Positions 10,753 to 22,266 of a stretch of 64,000 bases of DNA are shown piece after piece. This stretch comes from Peltaster fructicola (taxonomy: Eukaryota; Ascomycota; Dothideomycetes). The notes under the pieces are model-generated. The model was not told the DNA's origin. It was given only the letters and a program-made list of their open reading frames with translations, and did not search any database. The first letter of the stretch is position 1; every line of letters starts with the position of its first letter. The stretch lies in contig CP051142.1 in NCBI GenBank assembly GCA_001592805.2, positions 3,348,001 through 3,412,000 on the forward strand, read 5' to 3'. The translations under genes were made by a program, and so were the position numbers.

Positions 10753-12065
10753 GTTTGTGGTAAGATACAGACGGCCACACAGGAACAGAACTTGGGAGAT
10801 ACACTTATGGCATCACGGCATACGCCGGATCTGAAGGTTTCTCGACCACAGCATTGCATCATGTTTGCTAAGCAACTCTGTGACATGCAGGACCAACCTC
10901 GACTGAAGCTCTCGACTAAAGATGTGACTAAAAGCGTGATAAGACTTACGATCTCGATGACAAATGATCTTCGCTGTACGGGCGACAATGTTCGTAAACA
11001 AACGATGGGCGTACTGCTGCCGAATGTGCGAAATTGTCGAAACCGATGAAGATGTAGTCCTCGTCAGTCTGTCGACATGGCTCGCGTGGTTTTGGTGGGT
11101 GAGTCAAGGAAGACCGGCTCATGACCGGCGACAATCGACAGTGCATCATGCATGCAACCGGGATAGAGCCAATGCCATCGAATGCGACAAGCTCTGCGGC
11201 GCTGCACATGCTTTGCGCCCTGCTGCAGTCTCGATAGTCCGATGTGTCGCCCAGCACGACCGCGCGCGCGCGTAGGAGAAATGGTGGTTAAGAGAGCTCG
11301 CAAGACGACGAACAGCCTTTCTGACCTGCATTCGTTGCAGCCACAGTGTCTCTGATTGGAGCAAACCGGCGGCATGGTAGGTGTGGATTAAAATGAGCAG
11401 TGGGCGGACCGTTATTTAGTCGTTAGTCTCTCTACTGTGAGAGCTTGAGCTTTTGCTTTGACCCAAACTGGGCCATCTCTCTCCCAGCCTCGCACTGCTG
11501 CTATCCATCCATCCACCCCATCCCGTGATCTCTGCCAAGCTTGTCTCTCCCGTCCGCCGTCGCGAGCTGCAACCGCAAGTCATCGTGACAACTGCAGTGT
11601 TACCTCCTTCGCATCGCACGCCTGGACAGATAGACGCTACACAACAGCTGGAGAATTGTTGCATTGTATCTGAACGGATCCCGCCGAGCAGCAACGGTAG
11701 CAGCGCCGAATCAAGCAAAGCACGCCCGAAGGAAGGTCTTGCCTTCTCGCATACAAGCACAAGCAACGATCACACTTCCAGCTACTCCTCTCAACTACCA
11801 CCCTCTGGTCGCCATCACGACGCACTTGTCGCTCAGCACAATTCAAGCATCATAGTTTCGAATCGCACACTTCATCGGAACCACAACATAAGACTAGAAC
11901 AGCACTGATCAGCCTCACAACCTCACACACTTCTTTTCTGCCGTTGCGTCTATAAGGCATCATAACCTCTTTGCCGCCAATAGAAGATCATCATTTTGAT
12001 CCTACTCATCGCGCAACATCTACAATCGAGTTCGCCTGTGAGAGTGCAGGTCATCTGCCCATACA
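10753..12065. other. Long divergent intergenic region with PSR1 5' leader
   Basis: About 1.3 kb between the hydrolase start (minus) and the Psr1-like start (plus). It contains a (CG)6 run at 11261-11272. From about 11400 there is a C/T-rich leader with CATC repeats at 11505-11520, typical of a long fungal 5' UTR. Open frames here have no recognisable domain and low-complexity composition, so I do not call them genes. Confidence 0.5.
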
Positions 12066-13720
12066 ATGGCTTCGCAGGGCTTGACGCCCAACGATGTCTC
12101 AGGAGCTGGTAAGCATCATTGCAGAATGCATGTTATATCTCATGCGCTGACCATGCGCTTCTCATACAGAGCGAACAGTAGTCCCTCCTCCTCGATCCTC
12201 CTCCCGAGAACCCGCGCGTGTCAACGACCCGGCACAGCTCTCACTGACTAGCGACGCAGCCGCGCGATCAGCTTCAGTGGACCACGATACAGCCGCAAAT
12301 GGCCCTCAGGACCTCAATAACGAGAAAGACGGTCTGGGAGGCAGGAAACGGGACACAAGCCGAGCGAGCAAGCGTTCTGCTCAAGCTCACACAGGTGCAA
12401 CGGGCACTGGCGAACCAGCACCGCAAAGCCGAAGAAGAAGGGCGGCTTTCTCTCGTTCTTGAACTGTTGCTCTCGACCTGATGTTGACGAGATTGACTCG
12501 CCCGACTCTGCCCAGCCCTCGAAGACGCCAGTCAACCGTGCACAGCCGACGCGATCACGTATACCGCAGGACCAGCAGCCGCAGAACAACAGCGTGACTG
12601 ACACTAGCGGCGACAGCAAGGACGTGATAGACGAGAAAGCTGCATATGAGGGCACAAGTAAAGCCACTGCCGACGAATCTGCCATGGTGCTTCCAGCAGA
12701 GCCAGCAAGCGCAAGCAACTCTGCTCCAGAGACGAGCGAACGACAGACAGGACAGCTTTCCCCGGGCGTATCTCCCATCGGCCCACAGGTCAGCGTACAG
12801 GCGCCTACGCCAATCCTACCACAGAGCGAGGAAGAGCAGCTCATTTCAGACCGCACGCCAGAGCAGGCACAACGAGACACGGACATCGAAATGACCGATG
12901 CTGGCCCATCGATACCACTGTCGACCGCAGAAGTCCCAGCTGTGCCCGAGGCCGAGTCAAATGAAGCACAACCTCGAAAGTCGCAAGACAGCTTACATCG
13001 TGTCGATCTCCCACCACCTCCACCACTTGCTGAAAGGCAGGCTCAAACCTCAAATGCGGTCGCTGTCGCTCAAGGTCAAGATCCTAGCGTTGCTTTCAGC
13101 CCGGAGCCTGCCCGCAAGTGGCTGCTGCCATCGATCAAGACGGATATGAGAGGTCGCAAATGTTTAGTGCTCGATCTAGACGAGACACTCGTTCACAGCA
13201 GCTTCAAGGTATGAGCCGTCCCGTCACATCGTCGTAGCCTCCACTAATTACCCTACAGATACTACACCAAGCAGATTTCACCATTCCTGTCGAGATTGAG
13301 GGACAATATCACAACGTCTATGTCATCAAGCGACCAGGTGTTGATGAGTTCCTGCGACGAGTCGGAGAGATATATGAAGTCGTGGTCTTCACAGCATCCG
13401 TCTCCAAATATGGCGACCCTCTCCTCGATCAGCTAGATATATCTGGCTCGGTGCACCACCGTTTGTTCCGCGAATCTTGCTACAATCACCAAGGAAACTA
13501 CGTCAAGGACCTTAGCCAAGTCGGCCGTCCTCTGGAAGAGACTATCATCATCGACAACTCCCCTACCAGCTACATCTTCCATCCCCAGCACGCCGTGCCA
13601 ATATCCAGCTGGTTCTCCGATGCCCACGACAACGAGCTCCTCGACTTGATCCCTGTTCTAGAAGATCTTGCTGGCGACCAAGTACGAGACGTCAGCTTGG
13701 TTCTGGACGTTGCGCTGTAA
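12066..13720 (+). CDS. PSR1: Psr1-like plasma-membrane protein phosphatase (FCP1/SCP family), frame broken once
   Basis: Exons 12066-12108, 12170-13208 and 13259-13720, with introns of 61 and 50 bp; about 514 aa if one missing base is allowed. The catalytic FCP1/NIF domain is C-terminal and intact: [12 protein letters not shown] (the DxDxT nucleophile motif, crossing intron 2), then [26 protein letters not shown] and IIIDNSP. The N-terminal half is disordered and Pro/Gln-rich. It includes the segment [19 protein letters not shown], a Cys pair after a basic patch that in yeast Psr1/Psr2 supports lipid-anchored membrane localisation. Exon 1 and the start of exon 2 read in one frame to about 12420. 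The conserved KPKKKGG segment continues one frame over with no plausible intron between. Psr proteins function in salt and general stress responses. The identity of the phosphatase domain is clear. Confidence 0.82.
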
Positions 13721-14374
13721 GATGCAGCATCAGACCGGAGACAAGCAAGTTGTGCTCAAAAAAAGTGCCGAAAACATGAAAATCATCATTCGATACCCCC
13801 TGTTAGCGTTCAAGGCATTTCCGTTGCAGATCCTCGGGCATCATATGCTTCGCGATTATCTTCGAGAGGCTATCGCAGTTCTCAATCTGTCTCACACAAC
13901 CCCTACTGAACACTTCCGATAGTGGAACTACGACCTGTACAAATGGAGAGGAGCATGCCTGCCTCTGTCGAGCTATGAATATACTTACCAAGTACTACTC
14001 CCCCCGACAGACTCTAGCCATGCCATGGGCGATACATGTCAGCCATTGGATAGCAATGCCACTTGCTCCCATCGCTGCTCATGCACGATCTTGGACTGCT
14101 AACTCATGGAGTTTTGCGCTTGCGTCCAGGAGATGTGAGGAACTGTTGTAACTTACAGTGCAACCACTTCAGGACGGAAGCCCCATTCACTCCACACATA
14201 ACACATGTAATCAAGTATTATAATTTACCCTCTGGTGTTGTGATTCCACATGCAGTCAATCGTTGCATCACATGAAGCGTTGTGCCCGCTCCACATATTA
14301 CCTGAACCTGTCACCTCACCTCTGAACACTTTTGAACATCGCACACCACCTTCCTCCGGAGCGAGCGTGTCGCG
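13721..14374. other. Intergenic
   Basis: About 650 bp between the Psr1-like stop and the CSN6 start. It is AT-richer than the flanking genes near 14150-14260. No gene or repeat seen. Confidence 0.5.
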
Positions 14375-15517
14375 ATGTCGAGCGAGACCGCTACACAGAA
14401 TCCGCTGGTGTCCAACAAACCTGCGGAGACATCTCTCACGATACAGCTACACCCTCTCGTCCTCCTCACCATCTCAGACTACATCACAAGACACACACTG
14501 CGGCGTCAACAAGGCCCGGTCATAGGAGCGGTCATCGGTCAGCAAAATGGCCGTCACATCACACTGGAACACGCATATGAGTGCTTACTTGCCTCGGCGA
14601 GTGCTGACGGCAAATATCTCTTAGATCCGGCGTTCTTCGAGGAAAGACTTGAGCAATACAGAGAGGTGCACAAAGAGCCACAATTAGAGCTGGTAGCAAT
14701 ATTCATGCTTGGTCCCAGCGCAGGGCCACAGCCAGAGCATCTGCCAGTGCTGCAGCAAGTGCAGAAACTCGTTGGCTCAGATGCGGTGCTCCTACTTCTC
14801 TTCCACCCAGAGCAGGTTGACCAGCAAGATGGTGGAAAGCTGCCGCTAGCATTGTACGAGCCAGTCACAGAGGGAGCACAATCACGTTTCTTGGAACGTC
14901 CATTTGATGTGGAAACAGGCGAAGCAGAGATGATCGGTGTTGACTTCGTCGCAAAGGGTGGAGGCAATGCCAGTGCTGTCATAGACCAGGCAGGATCGCC
15001 ATCGGCAGAGTCATCAAAGAAAGCTAAGAGCAAGGGCAAGGCAAAGGATGGCGAGGATGGTGGAAACGAGACAGCCCACACTCTGTCTGCTGAGGACGAG
15101 GAGTTGATATCCTCATTGACCGCGAGATCAAATGCTATCAAGATGCTCAATCAGCGACTGCAGCTCATCCAAGCATACCTCTCTTCTTTGCCGGCAAGCA
15201 TCCTTACAGACGCAAAAGAGACGGCTCCTGCTCCACCGGACACGAACTTCGCGTTACTCCGAAGCATTAATGCTATGCTATCACGACTCCCTCTCCTGAC
15301 ACCAACGAATGCAAGCGAAGCGAATGTCCAGCAAGCAGCTTTGAGTGGACGCCAAGATGTGCATCTCACCTCCCTTCTCGCGGCACTTACACAGACCGTC
15401 TCAGAGTCGCAAGGTCTTGGTTCACGATTCCAGGACGTGCAGCGGGAACGAGCAAGCAAAGAGCGTCCTGTCAATGCTCGCGGCGCAGCACCGGAGATGG
15501 ACATGAGCAGGTCGTAG
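14375..15517 (+). CDS. CSN6: COP9 signalosome subunit 6 (MPN domain, non-catalytic)
   Basis: A single-exon protein of 380 aa. The MPN fold starts near residue 25 with HPLVLLTISDYITRH, followed by GPVIGAVIGQQNGRHITLEHAYEC. The layout matches Csn6. The metal-binding JAMM residues (E, HxH, S/D) of the deneddylase Csn5 are absent, as expected of this structural subunit. A central Ser/Lys/Gly-rich, low-complexity insert (about residues 205-240) separates the MPN domain from the helical C-terminal part, where MPN-MPN and bundle contacts are made. The COP9 complex removes Nedd8 from cullins, and in filamentous fungi it controls development and secondary metabolism. Rpn8 is the main paralogue to exclude; the sequence fits Csn6 better. 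Confidence 0.88.
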   Translation: MSSETATQNPLVSNKPAETSLTIQLHPLVLLTISDYITRHTLRRQQGPVIGAVIGQQNGRHITLEHAYECLLASASADGKYLLDPAFFEERLEQYREVHKEPQLELVAIFMLGPSAGPQPEHLPVLQQVQKLVGSDAVLLLLFHPEQVDQQDGGKLPLALYEPVTEGAQSRFLERPFDVETGEAEMIGVDFVAKGGGNASAVIDQAGSPSAESSKKAKSKGKAKDGEDGGNETAHTLSAEDEELISSLTARSNAIKMLNQRLQLIQAYLSSLPASILTDAKETAPAPPDTNFALLRSINAMLSRLPLLTPTNASEANVQQAALSGRQDVHLTSLLAALTQTVSESQGLGSRFQDVQRERASKERPVNARGAAPEMDMSRS

Positions 15518-15897
15518 TACGTCCAGCCTCGTGGGTTCCAAACAAGCCGAGTGTTTGAATAAGTACGTCACAATGAGAGACATGAGATATGAGAGCGAGA
15601 GTACGTGGTACATACTCATGTATAATACATAGGCCTAGCATCAGTAGGCAAATTATGACAACCTTTAGCATCAGAGTCGCAGGTGTTGAGCTTCTTCTGA
15701 GGCACTTCGTGGTTGTGATTGCAAACAGAAGCAAGACAAGAGATCGTGCCACTCTTTTCGGCAGCTGTGATGTGTTGTCGATTCGAAGGTGCGAAGGCAA
15801 TGGTTTCGTTCAGAGGTGCCCCATTGACTTCTCACCGTGGTCATGACTGATAGTCTGATGGTTGCAGAAAGAAGCTGCCAGGTGTGTCACTGCCACC
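15518..15897. other. Convergent intergenic
   Basis: About 380 bp between the CSN6 stop (plus) and the stop of the small Cys protein (minus). Only 3' UTR sequence is expected; nothing recognisable. Confidence 0.5.
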
Positions 15898-16641
15898 TCA
15901 GGTGAATGCTTGGCATTCGTTGCCGAAAATCGAATCGTGTACATCATCTAGCATGGCGCAGAGCTCAGCATCGGTGGTCTCGTCAAGCTCGGTGTTGTCA
16001 GTGTCGTTGCTGGAATCGCTGGCGCTGTCGCTAGCCTGTGAAATCAGGGTATCATCGTCGTCTGAATCGTCCCAGTCGCCGATCCAGGTAGTGCCAGAGG
16101 TCTCGATTGCAACATCCCCATCTGTGACCAGTCTTGACTCCCAGCTCTCGTGGCCAATGACATCCTCTGGCTTGAACTCGTTACGAAGCAGACTTGTTGT
16201 ACGTTTGGTGTGCTTTCGTGACTGCCAGCTCATCTGACGAGGAGTGGACCTGGTTGGCTGTGTTGCCTGGCGACGAGGAAGATAGCTCTCAATGCGTTCG
16301 AACAGCATGGTCTTCCAGGCCTCTAACTCTGCAAGTTCGTCTTCCTCGTACTCGCCGATCATGCCAAGTCGTCGAGTCTCGACTTCGAACTCAATCTTGG
16401 TCTTGAACTGTGTCGAGTAGCAGCTGCTACACTAGAATACTGTCAATAACTGGTCTTGAAGCAACGAGGCTCGATGATGACTTGCGAGTCCTACGATGTC
16501 TCGAGCGATGTATGCATAGCTCATGCATGCTCTCCAGCGCTTGCCAGACCTAGAGACGCCGCCCTTCTGGAATCTGCACGTCGAGAGTCGGCATGCGATC
16601 TTGTGGCCGCAGTCAAAGTAGAGATCGTGTTGCTTGCACAT
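15898..16641 (-). CDS. Hypothetical small Cys-motif protein with acidic C-terminus
   Basis: Two exons, 16641-16495 and 16431-15898, joined over a 63-bp GTAGGA...TAG intron in phase 0; 226 aa. The N-terminus has MCKQHDLYFDCGHK, then spaced Cys residues at about 17, 22 and 39. Exon 2 opens with CSSC. The C/H spacing resembles an uncharacterised fungal group whose N-terminus is MC...CGH followed by scattered Cys pairs, probably a small zinc-binding fold. The rest is basic (about 85-120) and then strongly acidic (WDDSDDDD, then Asp/Ser-rich). I do not know a function. The exon join rests on the Cys pattern continuing across the intron, so it is moderately secure. Confidence 0.55.
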
Positions 16642-18609
16642 TGTGAGCCTTGCTTGTGGTAAATAGTTGAAAATGTGCTGTATGGAGACCTCTCGTGAGT
16701 GATTGAATTGTTCGAGCTCGTCAAGGAATAGATCATTAACCAGAGAGATGTCTATAGAGGACAGCAGTCAATGGCCAGACATATGTTTTCACAAGGTGAT
16801 GTTCTCGCAGGTGATAATCTGCAGTGGCTGGGAGGAGTGATATTCACGACGCAGGTGACCTTTCTGGTGGCTGATCATGCGAGTCTCGGCAGAAGTCTTC
16901 TTCCAAGACGAAGAACTCTTTTGCGATGATAGATGTCGTAGTGAACGTATGAGTAATACCATGAATGTTGTTGCTGTCTGCTTTGTGGGGCTCAGTAAGT
17001 CGTGCCTTCCTGTCTTGTGTTGATATTGATCAACCACTTTCTAATCCACGGCATCGTACGTGCAACACACACGATGACTGGTATAAATGCTCTACAATGG
17101 TGAGTGTACTGACGATCTGTCTCTTATATGTTCAATCAACAGACAGCTGATTTGTGGCAACCGCGAAGACAAAACAACGCAATAGCGCGAACTGAATGAA
17201 GCGAAACAAGAGGCTCGAATACAGGAGGCAGTGATACCTTACCATCCGCAGGAATGAAGTCTCACCATAGAATTGACCTGGATCAGCACTGCTCGGATCA
17301 ATGGCTTCGATCCTCTTCATGACGACTCGACGAGTGATCCTGCTGGGCGTCGTGTCATCACAACCGAGGGCAGAAAGACCTCCTTGTGGACACAAATGAT
17401 GGTGCTGCACCAAATCTCGATCTGAGGTCCGAAGACAGCTTCCCACTTCGTTACGCCTCAGATCGAGCAGGACTTAGCAGTAGCAGGTCGCCTTTGACCT
17501 ATGTTGATCTCAGGATGATGCTCACATACTCTCTGACTGCCGCCGAGGGAGGAGTCGCATGTCACCATATCTTGCACAGCCGAGTTGTGCCGCAAAGCAG
17601 CAAGATGCTTCGCCTCGTATCAGATCCATTAGATCACCTCTCTGTGCGAAGCTCTCAGCCTACCACTGAACGCTGGATCGCACAAGAGACAAGCCATACT
17701 CAGTGGCACGTCCTACGCGCCCAGACCGTGGATCTGTCATGAAGCAACGCGCTTTTCAAAATGGAGTTCCGGCTGTTGTTGTCTGCTGCAGCCGCTGAAA
17801 GCTTCTCGGAGAAAGGTATCGAACCTGTCACGCTACAAGCCGGCCAGGTAGCTCAAAGCAGAGAAGTCATGTGGCTCGCACGACACCATGGAGCGGGCTT
17901 TCACAGCAACAACGAGCAGGGCCAGCCATATGCCTTCGAGCTGCACCTGCCAAAAAATCTTCTTGGCAAGATGAGGATGCTTGAGGATGTTTCGGGCTCG
18001 ACGTCTATTTTGAGAACAGATGGTCATTGGCTTTGGGGCCAACACTAATATCTCGCTTGTGCAGGACGGTCGAACAAGGTTTCTGGCGTCGGGCGCATGA
18101 AGAAACGGTCAAGATGAGCTTCAGCATGGCAAAGGAAGATCTGCTAGGCCACACGGTCTCTTCGACTGCCACATCACAAGTCAGGAGGATGCCGTGCGAA
18201 GCGGCACGAGTCCACAACGATACTATTATATCTCAAGCCATCTCACGCCATCACCACGGTTTGTAATAACTCTACCTCGTCTCGGCATCCCTCACCCTGG
18301 CTCACGCATCATGCAACTCGGCGACTTGTGTTTCAGCGCTGGTCTTACGGTTTGTTAGCTGCTTGATTTCAAGTACTGACTTTTGTATTGACCCTTTGAG
18401 CACTGACTGCATGCGTTGGATCCCCTTCTAAGATCAACACCCATCGCACCACCTGTCGTGCTTCCTCAGCGCGTTGGCAGGAAGTGGTAACTTCACGGCC
18501 AAAGACTCTCTCTTTCCACCACCGTCCGGTCCACACCCTCTGGCTTCATTGGCATATCTTACATCCCCAGCTTGCCGACGAGCCTGTGAGCTCTGAGATA
18601 GTCAGCATC
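16642..18609. other. 2-kb gene-free stretch
   Basis: The longest stretch without a supportable gene. Several open frames of 60-118 codons exist on both strands (for example 17132-17446 minus and 17386-17742 plus), but none has a recognisable domain or convincing splice extension. It should include the 5' regions of the two genes pointing away from it. No transposon or tandem repeat is visible. Confidence 0.45.
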
Positions 18610-20795
18610 ATGCCGAAGTTCTCCATCGACATTCCAAGGCTGGTGGGTGTGCCTTGCGTCGGGAGGCTCCTAGCTGACAGACACCACAGATGTCTACCAA
18701 GAAGGTCGAACGACCGTCTAAGGACCGGCGACTAATGCTTGTGGACTCTCCTCCACCCACACCGAAGAGCGTGCGACCACCACTGCCGATTGACGTTGAA
18801 GCAGCGCTTCGTGCCGTTTGCACGCAGATCTTCAATGACTCGACTAATGCACCCCTGCCTGGAGTCGATCACGACCTGATCACCTCGTTCTGGCGACATG
18901 CAGATGCTGCAGCGGACGCGGTGCCATACAGACAGCCAGAGACCCAGGCCAAGTCCATCTCCACAGAGCCACCGAACGTACTCAAACAGGATGTCAGCTC
19001 ACCTGCTGTGCTTAGAGTTGACAGAGTCATGGCCAGCACAACAGAGCCAACGCACTGGCGATCGAGGTCATCTACTAGTGGCCAGCTGACAGCGACTTTG
19101 CCCAGGAACATGCAGCGTCGTCGACCTCTTCCAGGCGGACGAGGCGATTCCATCGACACAACCTATTCCGGCGCACAATCTGATGCGACAGACGACCATA
19201 ACGGCTCAACAGCGCTCACCTCGGCCGTCATTACACCTCTAAAGGGCTCAAAGAGAACCTCAGCACATGGACTTCCGGCTCTTCCTGATCTCGATCCCAC
19301 GGTGTTCAACAAGGCGAAGCAATGGCAGTCTCCAGATGCTCCCGCGTGGCCAAAGTTACGCTCGCCAGCTTTCACGACATTTCAATCAACTACTCTTACC
19401 AACCATAACACTCCTACCGAGCCGCCCATGAACTCAACATCGTCCCCACAGCCGCCTCCACAGCGTCCTTACCATCAAGCACACAGCCCTGCCACAGAGA
19501 GTACCACAGTACCAGCCTCCGAAGGTCAATCTGCACAGTCAGAACGTGCTGCCATGGTGGAAGCCCAAACTGAACGTTCTGGACGAACCACCTTCCGAGA
19601 TCGTGCTGCAAGTCGAGCTAGAAGTCTTTCGAGGGGCCTGCGAGAATACCTGCGACCTAGTTCCAGACGTGCGCAACACGAAGAGAACGAACCAACTCAC
19701 GAGCCGGCTCAAGGCTGGGTGCAGAATGCGACGAATCGCATAAAGGATCTGACACGACCTGGAACATCCGACAGGAATATCAACATGAATCTCTCCAAGC
19801 GTGGCCGTCGACTGTCGAGGGAATCGTTCACTTTTCGACGCAGGACTAGCGTAGATCAGCACGGCAACTATTCACACGCAGATGTACTTGGTCCGCCTCA
19901 GAGAACGTTGCATTCTGCCGTCAAACACACCAGAGCGAGCCAGAGTATTGAAGCACTGGTAGCGACAGGTACTATCGATTTGAATCGTGAGCTTCCTCCT
20001 CTGCCAGCGATAGGAACGTGGGAAGGTGACGGGCCTGGAGACCACGTTGAGGCCGAGCCCACGTCCTTGGTGTCGCCAATCGTGCTAGCCAAGGGATTGG
20101 AGACCACAAAGACGGTCGTTCTCGAAATGCGTCCGCCGTTAGACGGTCCCTCATCTCCGTGTCTCATCATGTCTGCCACGGCATTCCCAGGAGACTTCGA
20201 GTACTACGAACCTCTTGATACTCAGTCACCAATTAGCGAATCCAGCATCAAGGAGTTCCGCACCAACACCGCTCTGTCGAGACGCAGTATCCATTCAGTC
20301 GCGATATCGACGTTCGAAGGAGAAGATGACGACGATGATATAGCTCTCGAGTCTCCCAAAGTTGCGAAACTCCTCAATCGTCTCTCGGAGCCGGACGTCC
20401 GTCCACAGCTCGTTCACAACAGACGGCCAAGCGGATCTTCTAAGGCGACGTCAAGGGCTAGTTCGAGGCGGATTTCCAGAGAAGCTGCAGAACACATTCG
20501 AGAGATGCCGGCAATGCCTCGAGCCATTCCAGCTGACGTGCCACCAAAGCCGCAGCCTGACGAGGACTCGCCAGCTAGCGATGAGTACAATACAGCGCCC
20601 GAGCGTCACTCTGTTGGTTCGACCACTACCCAAACGGTGATCCTGCTTCCCAGTAAGACCAAGAGTCGATGGTGGAAGGCTGGCAAGGGCAACAGGAAGA
20701 GTGACTGGATGGCTAATGTTGAGCATAACCGGAGTTGCAGTGGAACCATCTTGATTGATGATTGTGCGAGCTCGCCCGTAATCAGATACTCTTGA
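18610..20795 (+). CDS. Hypothetical Ser/Pro-rich, largely disordered protein
   Basis: Exon 1 (18610-18642, eleven codons MPKFSIDIPRL) is joined over a 47-bp GTGGGT...CAG intron to exon 2 (18690-20795); 712 aa. The protein is rich in Ser, Arg, Pro and Thr with many SP/TP and RRxS-type sites, so heavy phosphorylation is likely. A small ordered stretch (about residues 35-70, PPLPIDVEAALRAVC) may be helical. Basic RS-like segments lie in the middle (SRARSLSRGLREYLRPSSRR). The C-terminus has KSRWWKAGKGNRKSDWM before the end. No domain is recognised and I assign no function. The second ATG (18690) also starts a full-length frame, so exon 1 is probable but not certain. The stop codon lies within the first copy of an imperfect direct repeat (see 20783-20955). 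Confidence 0.65.
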
Positions 20796-20955
20796 TGTAT
20801 GATTGAAGCAGCTCAACGCATGTCGGTGCTCAATTGTTCCTGACGTGCAGCTCTATGCTTGTCAATCGTCAGATACTCCCGGTGCATGACCGACGCAGTG
20901 CAACACGCGTTAGTGCTCAGATAGTCCTGATGTATGACCAAGGCAGCTCAACACT
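20783..20955 (+). repeat. Three imperfect direct repeats over the gene end
   Basis: Copies begin at 20783 (CAGATACTCTTGATGTATGA), 20870 (CAGATACTCCCGGTGCATGA) and 20918 (CAGATAGTCCTGATGTATGA). Each continues with a similar GCAG-TCAAC-type segment, and the first two share a further GTGCTCA. Copy 1 includes the stop codon of the upstream gene. The spacing is uneven (87 and 48 bp). Confidence 0.65.
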
Positions 20956-21078
20956 CTTTGATTTCTGGTGGGTTTGAACCTAATGGGGCTTCTCGTGCGC
21001 TCGTGCAACCAAGTAAACTCCCAAATATGCTCTCAGCCCTTGTCACAGAAGATCGAAAACCGACCCAGGTCCACTGCA

Positions 21079-22266
21079 TCAACACTCCGCAATGGCTTTA
21101 TCGATCCTGTCTCTCTCGGCAGGGAAGTATTCTCGCACGACCAGATATAGCTTTTCGCTCTCGCGTTCTCCCAGGGCTTTACAAGCTTCGGCAGTGTGAT
21201 CGTAAACCCGTCCAAATTGTGGAAAAGATGGCATAACCTCGTCTTCCGGCTGGCGTTCGTCATCCTCACCCATGCCAATGTTCTCACGCAGCATGTTGAT
21301 ACTTCTCTCGCCCCAGAACTTACACTCGTCGTACTCTTTGAGCTTGAGGTATACCAGACAGGTACAAGCTACAAGCTCAACCCGTAGCAGCATCCTTACT
21401 CCCTGTCCGTTCTTGCCTCTGTATGGGTCTTCTCGCAGAATCTGTCCGAAGTAGTGATCTCCATATACTTGACGCGTTCGACCCTCCACGATGATGTGCA
21501 TTGCCAGCCACGCCTTCTTGTATTGCTCCAGCGCAGCTTGATAGTGTCCGGCCTGCATCTCAGCCATGCCGTCGAGCTTTGCCTTCTCCGCCTCTCGCAA
21601 ACACTGGTCGGGACTCTTCAGTGGTGCTGATTGTAAGTCTCGCAACTCTTTCGTGACCGATGAAAACGGCCGTAGCTCTCCTTTGATCACACTAGAAGAC
21701 AACCTCTTGACTTGACCAAATGGCAGCAGCAGCTTGCGTTGCAGTGCCTTCGATACATGCTTCTCCTCATAGTCCGGCGTATAGGGATCGTGCAGCTCGA
21801 GTTCGACGCTGAGGTTCTGGTTTATGGTGTACGAGAGGTCCGAGTAGAACCACTGCTCGGTGAAACGCGGCAGATCCGCAAGATGTATGACGAATTGTGA
21901 TGCTCGGCTCTCTTCCTGTCGATACATGGGAGCATCGATGGTCACCGTCATGTTGGCAATGTGAAACTTGTCGATCTCGCCGTCGCTGAGCACGACAGGC
22001 ACCTGTTGTCTGTGCACAACATACTGCATCGTCTGCTCCCATGGCGTCCTGATGAGTACGAATGCGTTCAAATCTCGGAAAACCTTGCGTGACTCTTGGT
22101 AGATCTGGCGGTTGATGCGGTAGAGGACAAGTGCATGGTCGAAGGCATATGATTTGGATCCGTCATCGTCGTTGGTGACCGCATTGTTGCCGGGCGCGAG
22201 GATGTGGGTATAGATCTTGAGGCGAAGCTCTGCAGGGAGAGCCAGGAGAGGTGAGCTGCTAGCCAT
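21079..22266 (-). CDS. F-box-like / TPR-like hypothetical protein
   Basis: A single-exon protein of 395 aa. The N-terminus (SPLLALPAELRLKIYTHIL) is the short F-box-like helix pair common in fungal hypothetical proteins, usually thought to bind Skp1. It is followed by a region resembling the fungal 'LPxELR...RINRQIYQES' family (ALVLYRINRQIYQESRKVF). The C-terminal third contains two TPR-like helical pairs (about 225-265, AEMQAGHYQAALEQYKKAW; and about 295-320, CTCLVYLKLKEYDECKFWGE). A role as a ubiquitin-ligase substrate receptor is a guess from the F-box-like element. No substrate can be named. Confidence 0.7.
   Translation of the reverse strand: MASSSPLLALPAELRLKIYTHILAPGNNAVTNDDDGSKSYAFDHALVLYRINRQIYQESRKVFRDLNAFVLIRTPWEQTMQYVVHRQQVPVVLSDGEIDKFHIANMTVTIDAPMYRQEESRASQFVIHLADLPRFTEQWFYSDLSYTINQNLSVELELHDPYTPDYEEKHVSKALQRKLLLPFGQVKRLSSSVIKGELRPFSSVTKELRDLQSAPLKSPDQCLREAEKAKLDGMAEMQAGHYQAALEQYKKAWLAMHIIVEGRTRQVYGDHYFGQILREDPYRGKNGQGVRMLLRVELVACTCLVYLKLKEYDECKFWGERSINMLRENIGMGEDDERQPEDEVMPSFPQFGRVYDHTAEACKALGERESEKLYLVVREYFPAERDRIDKAIAEC

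Noticed and set aside
11525-11908. 127-codon plus frame upstream of PSR1
   Set aside because: It lies in a low-complexity C/A-rich leader and resembles no protein family; treated as 5' UTR.
17132-17446. 104-codon minus frame with an RRVVMKRIEAIDP stretch and a donor-like GTAAGG
   Set aside because: No matching second exon or family could be found, so it is not called as a gene.
20971-20980. GGTTTGAACC resembling a tRNA B box
   Set aside because: It is a plain palindrome. No A box, acceptor stem or cloverleaf could be placed around it.
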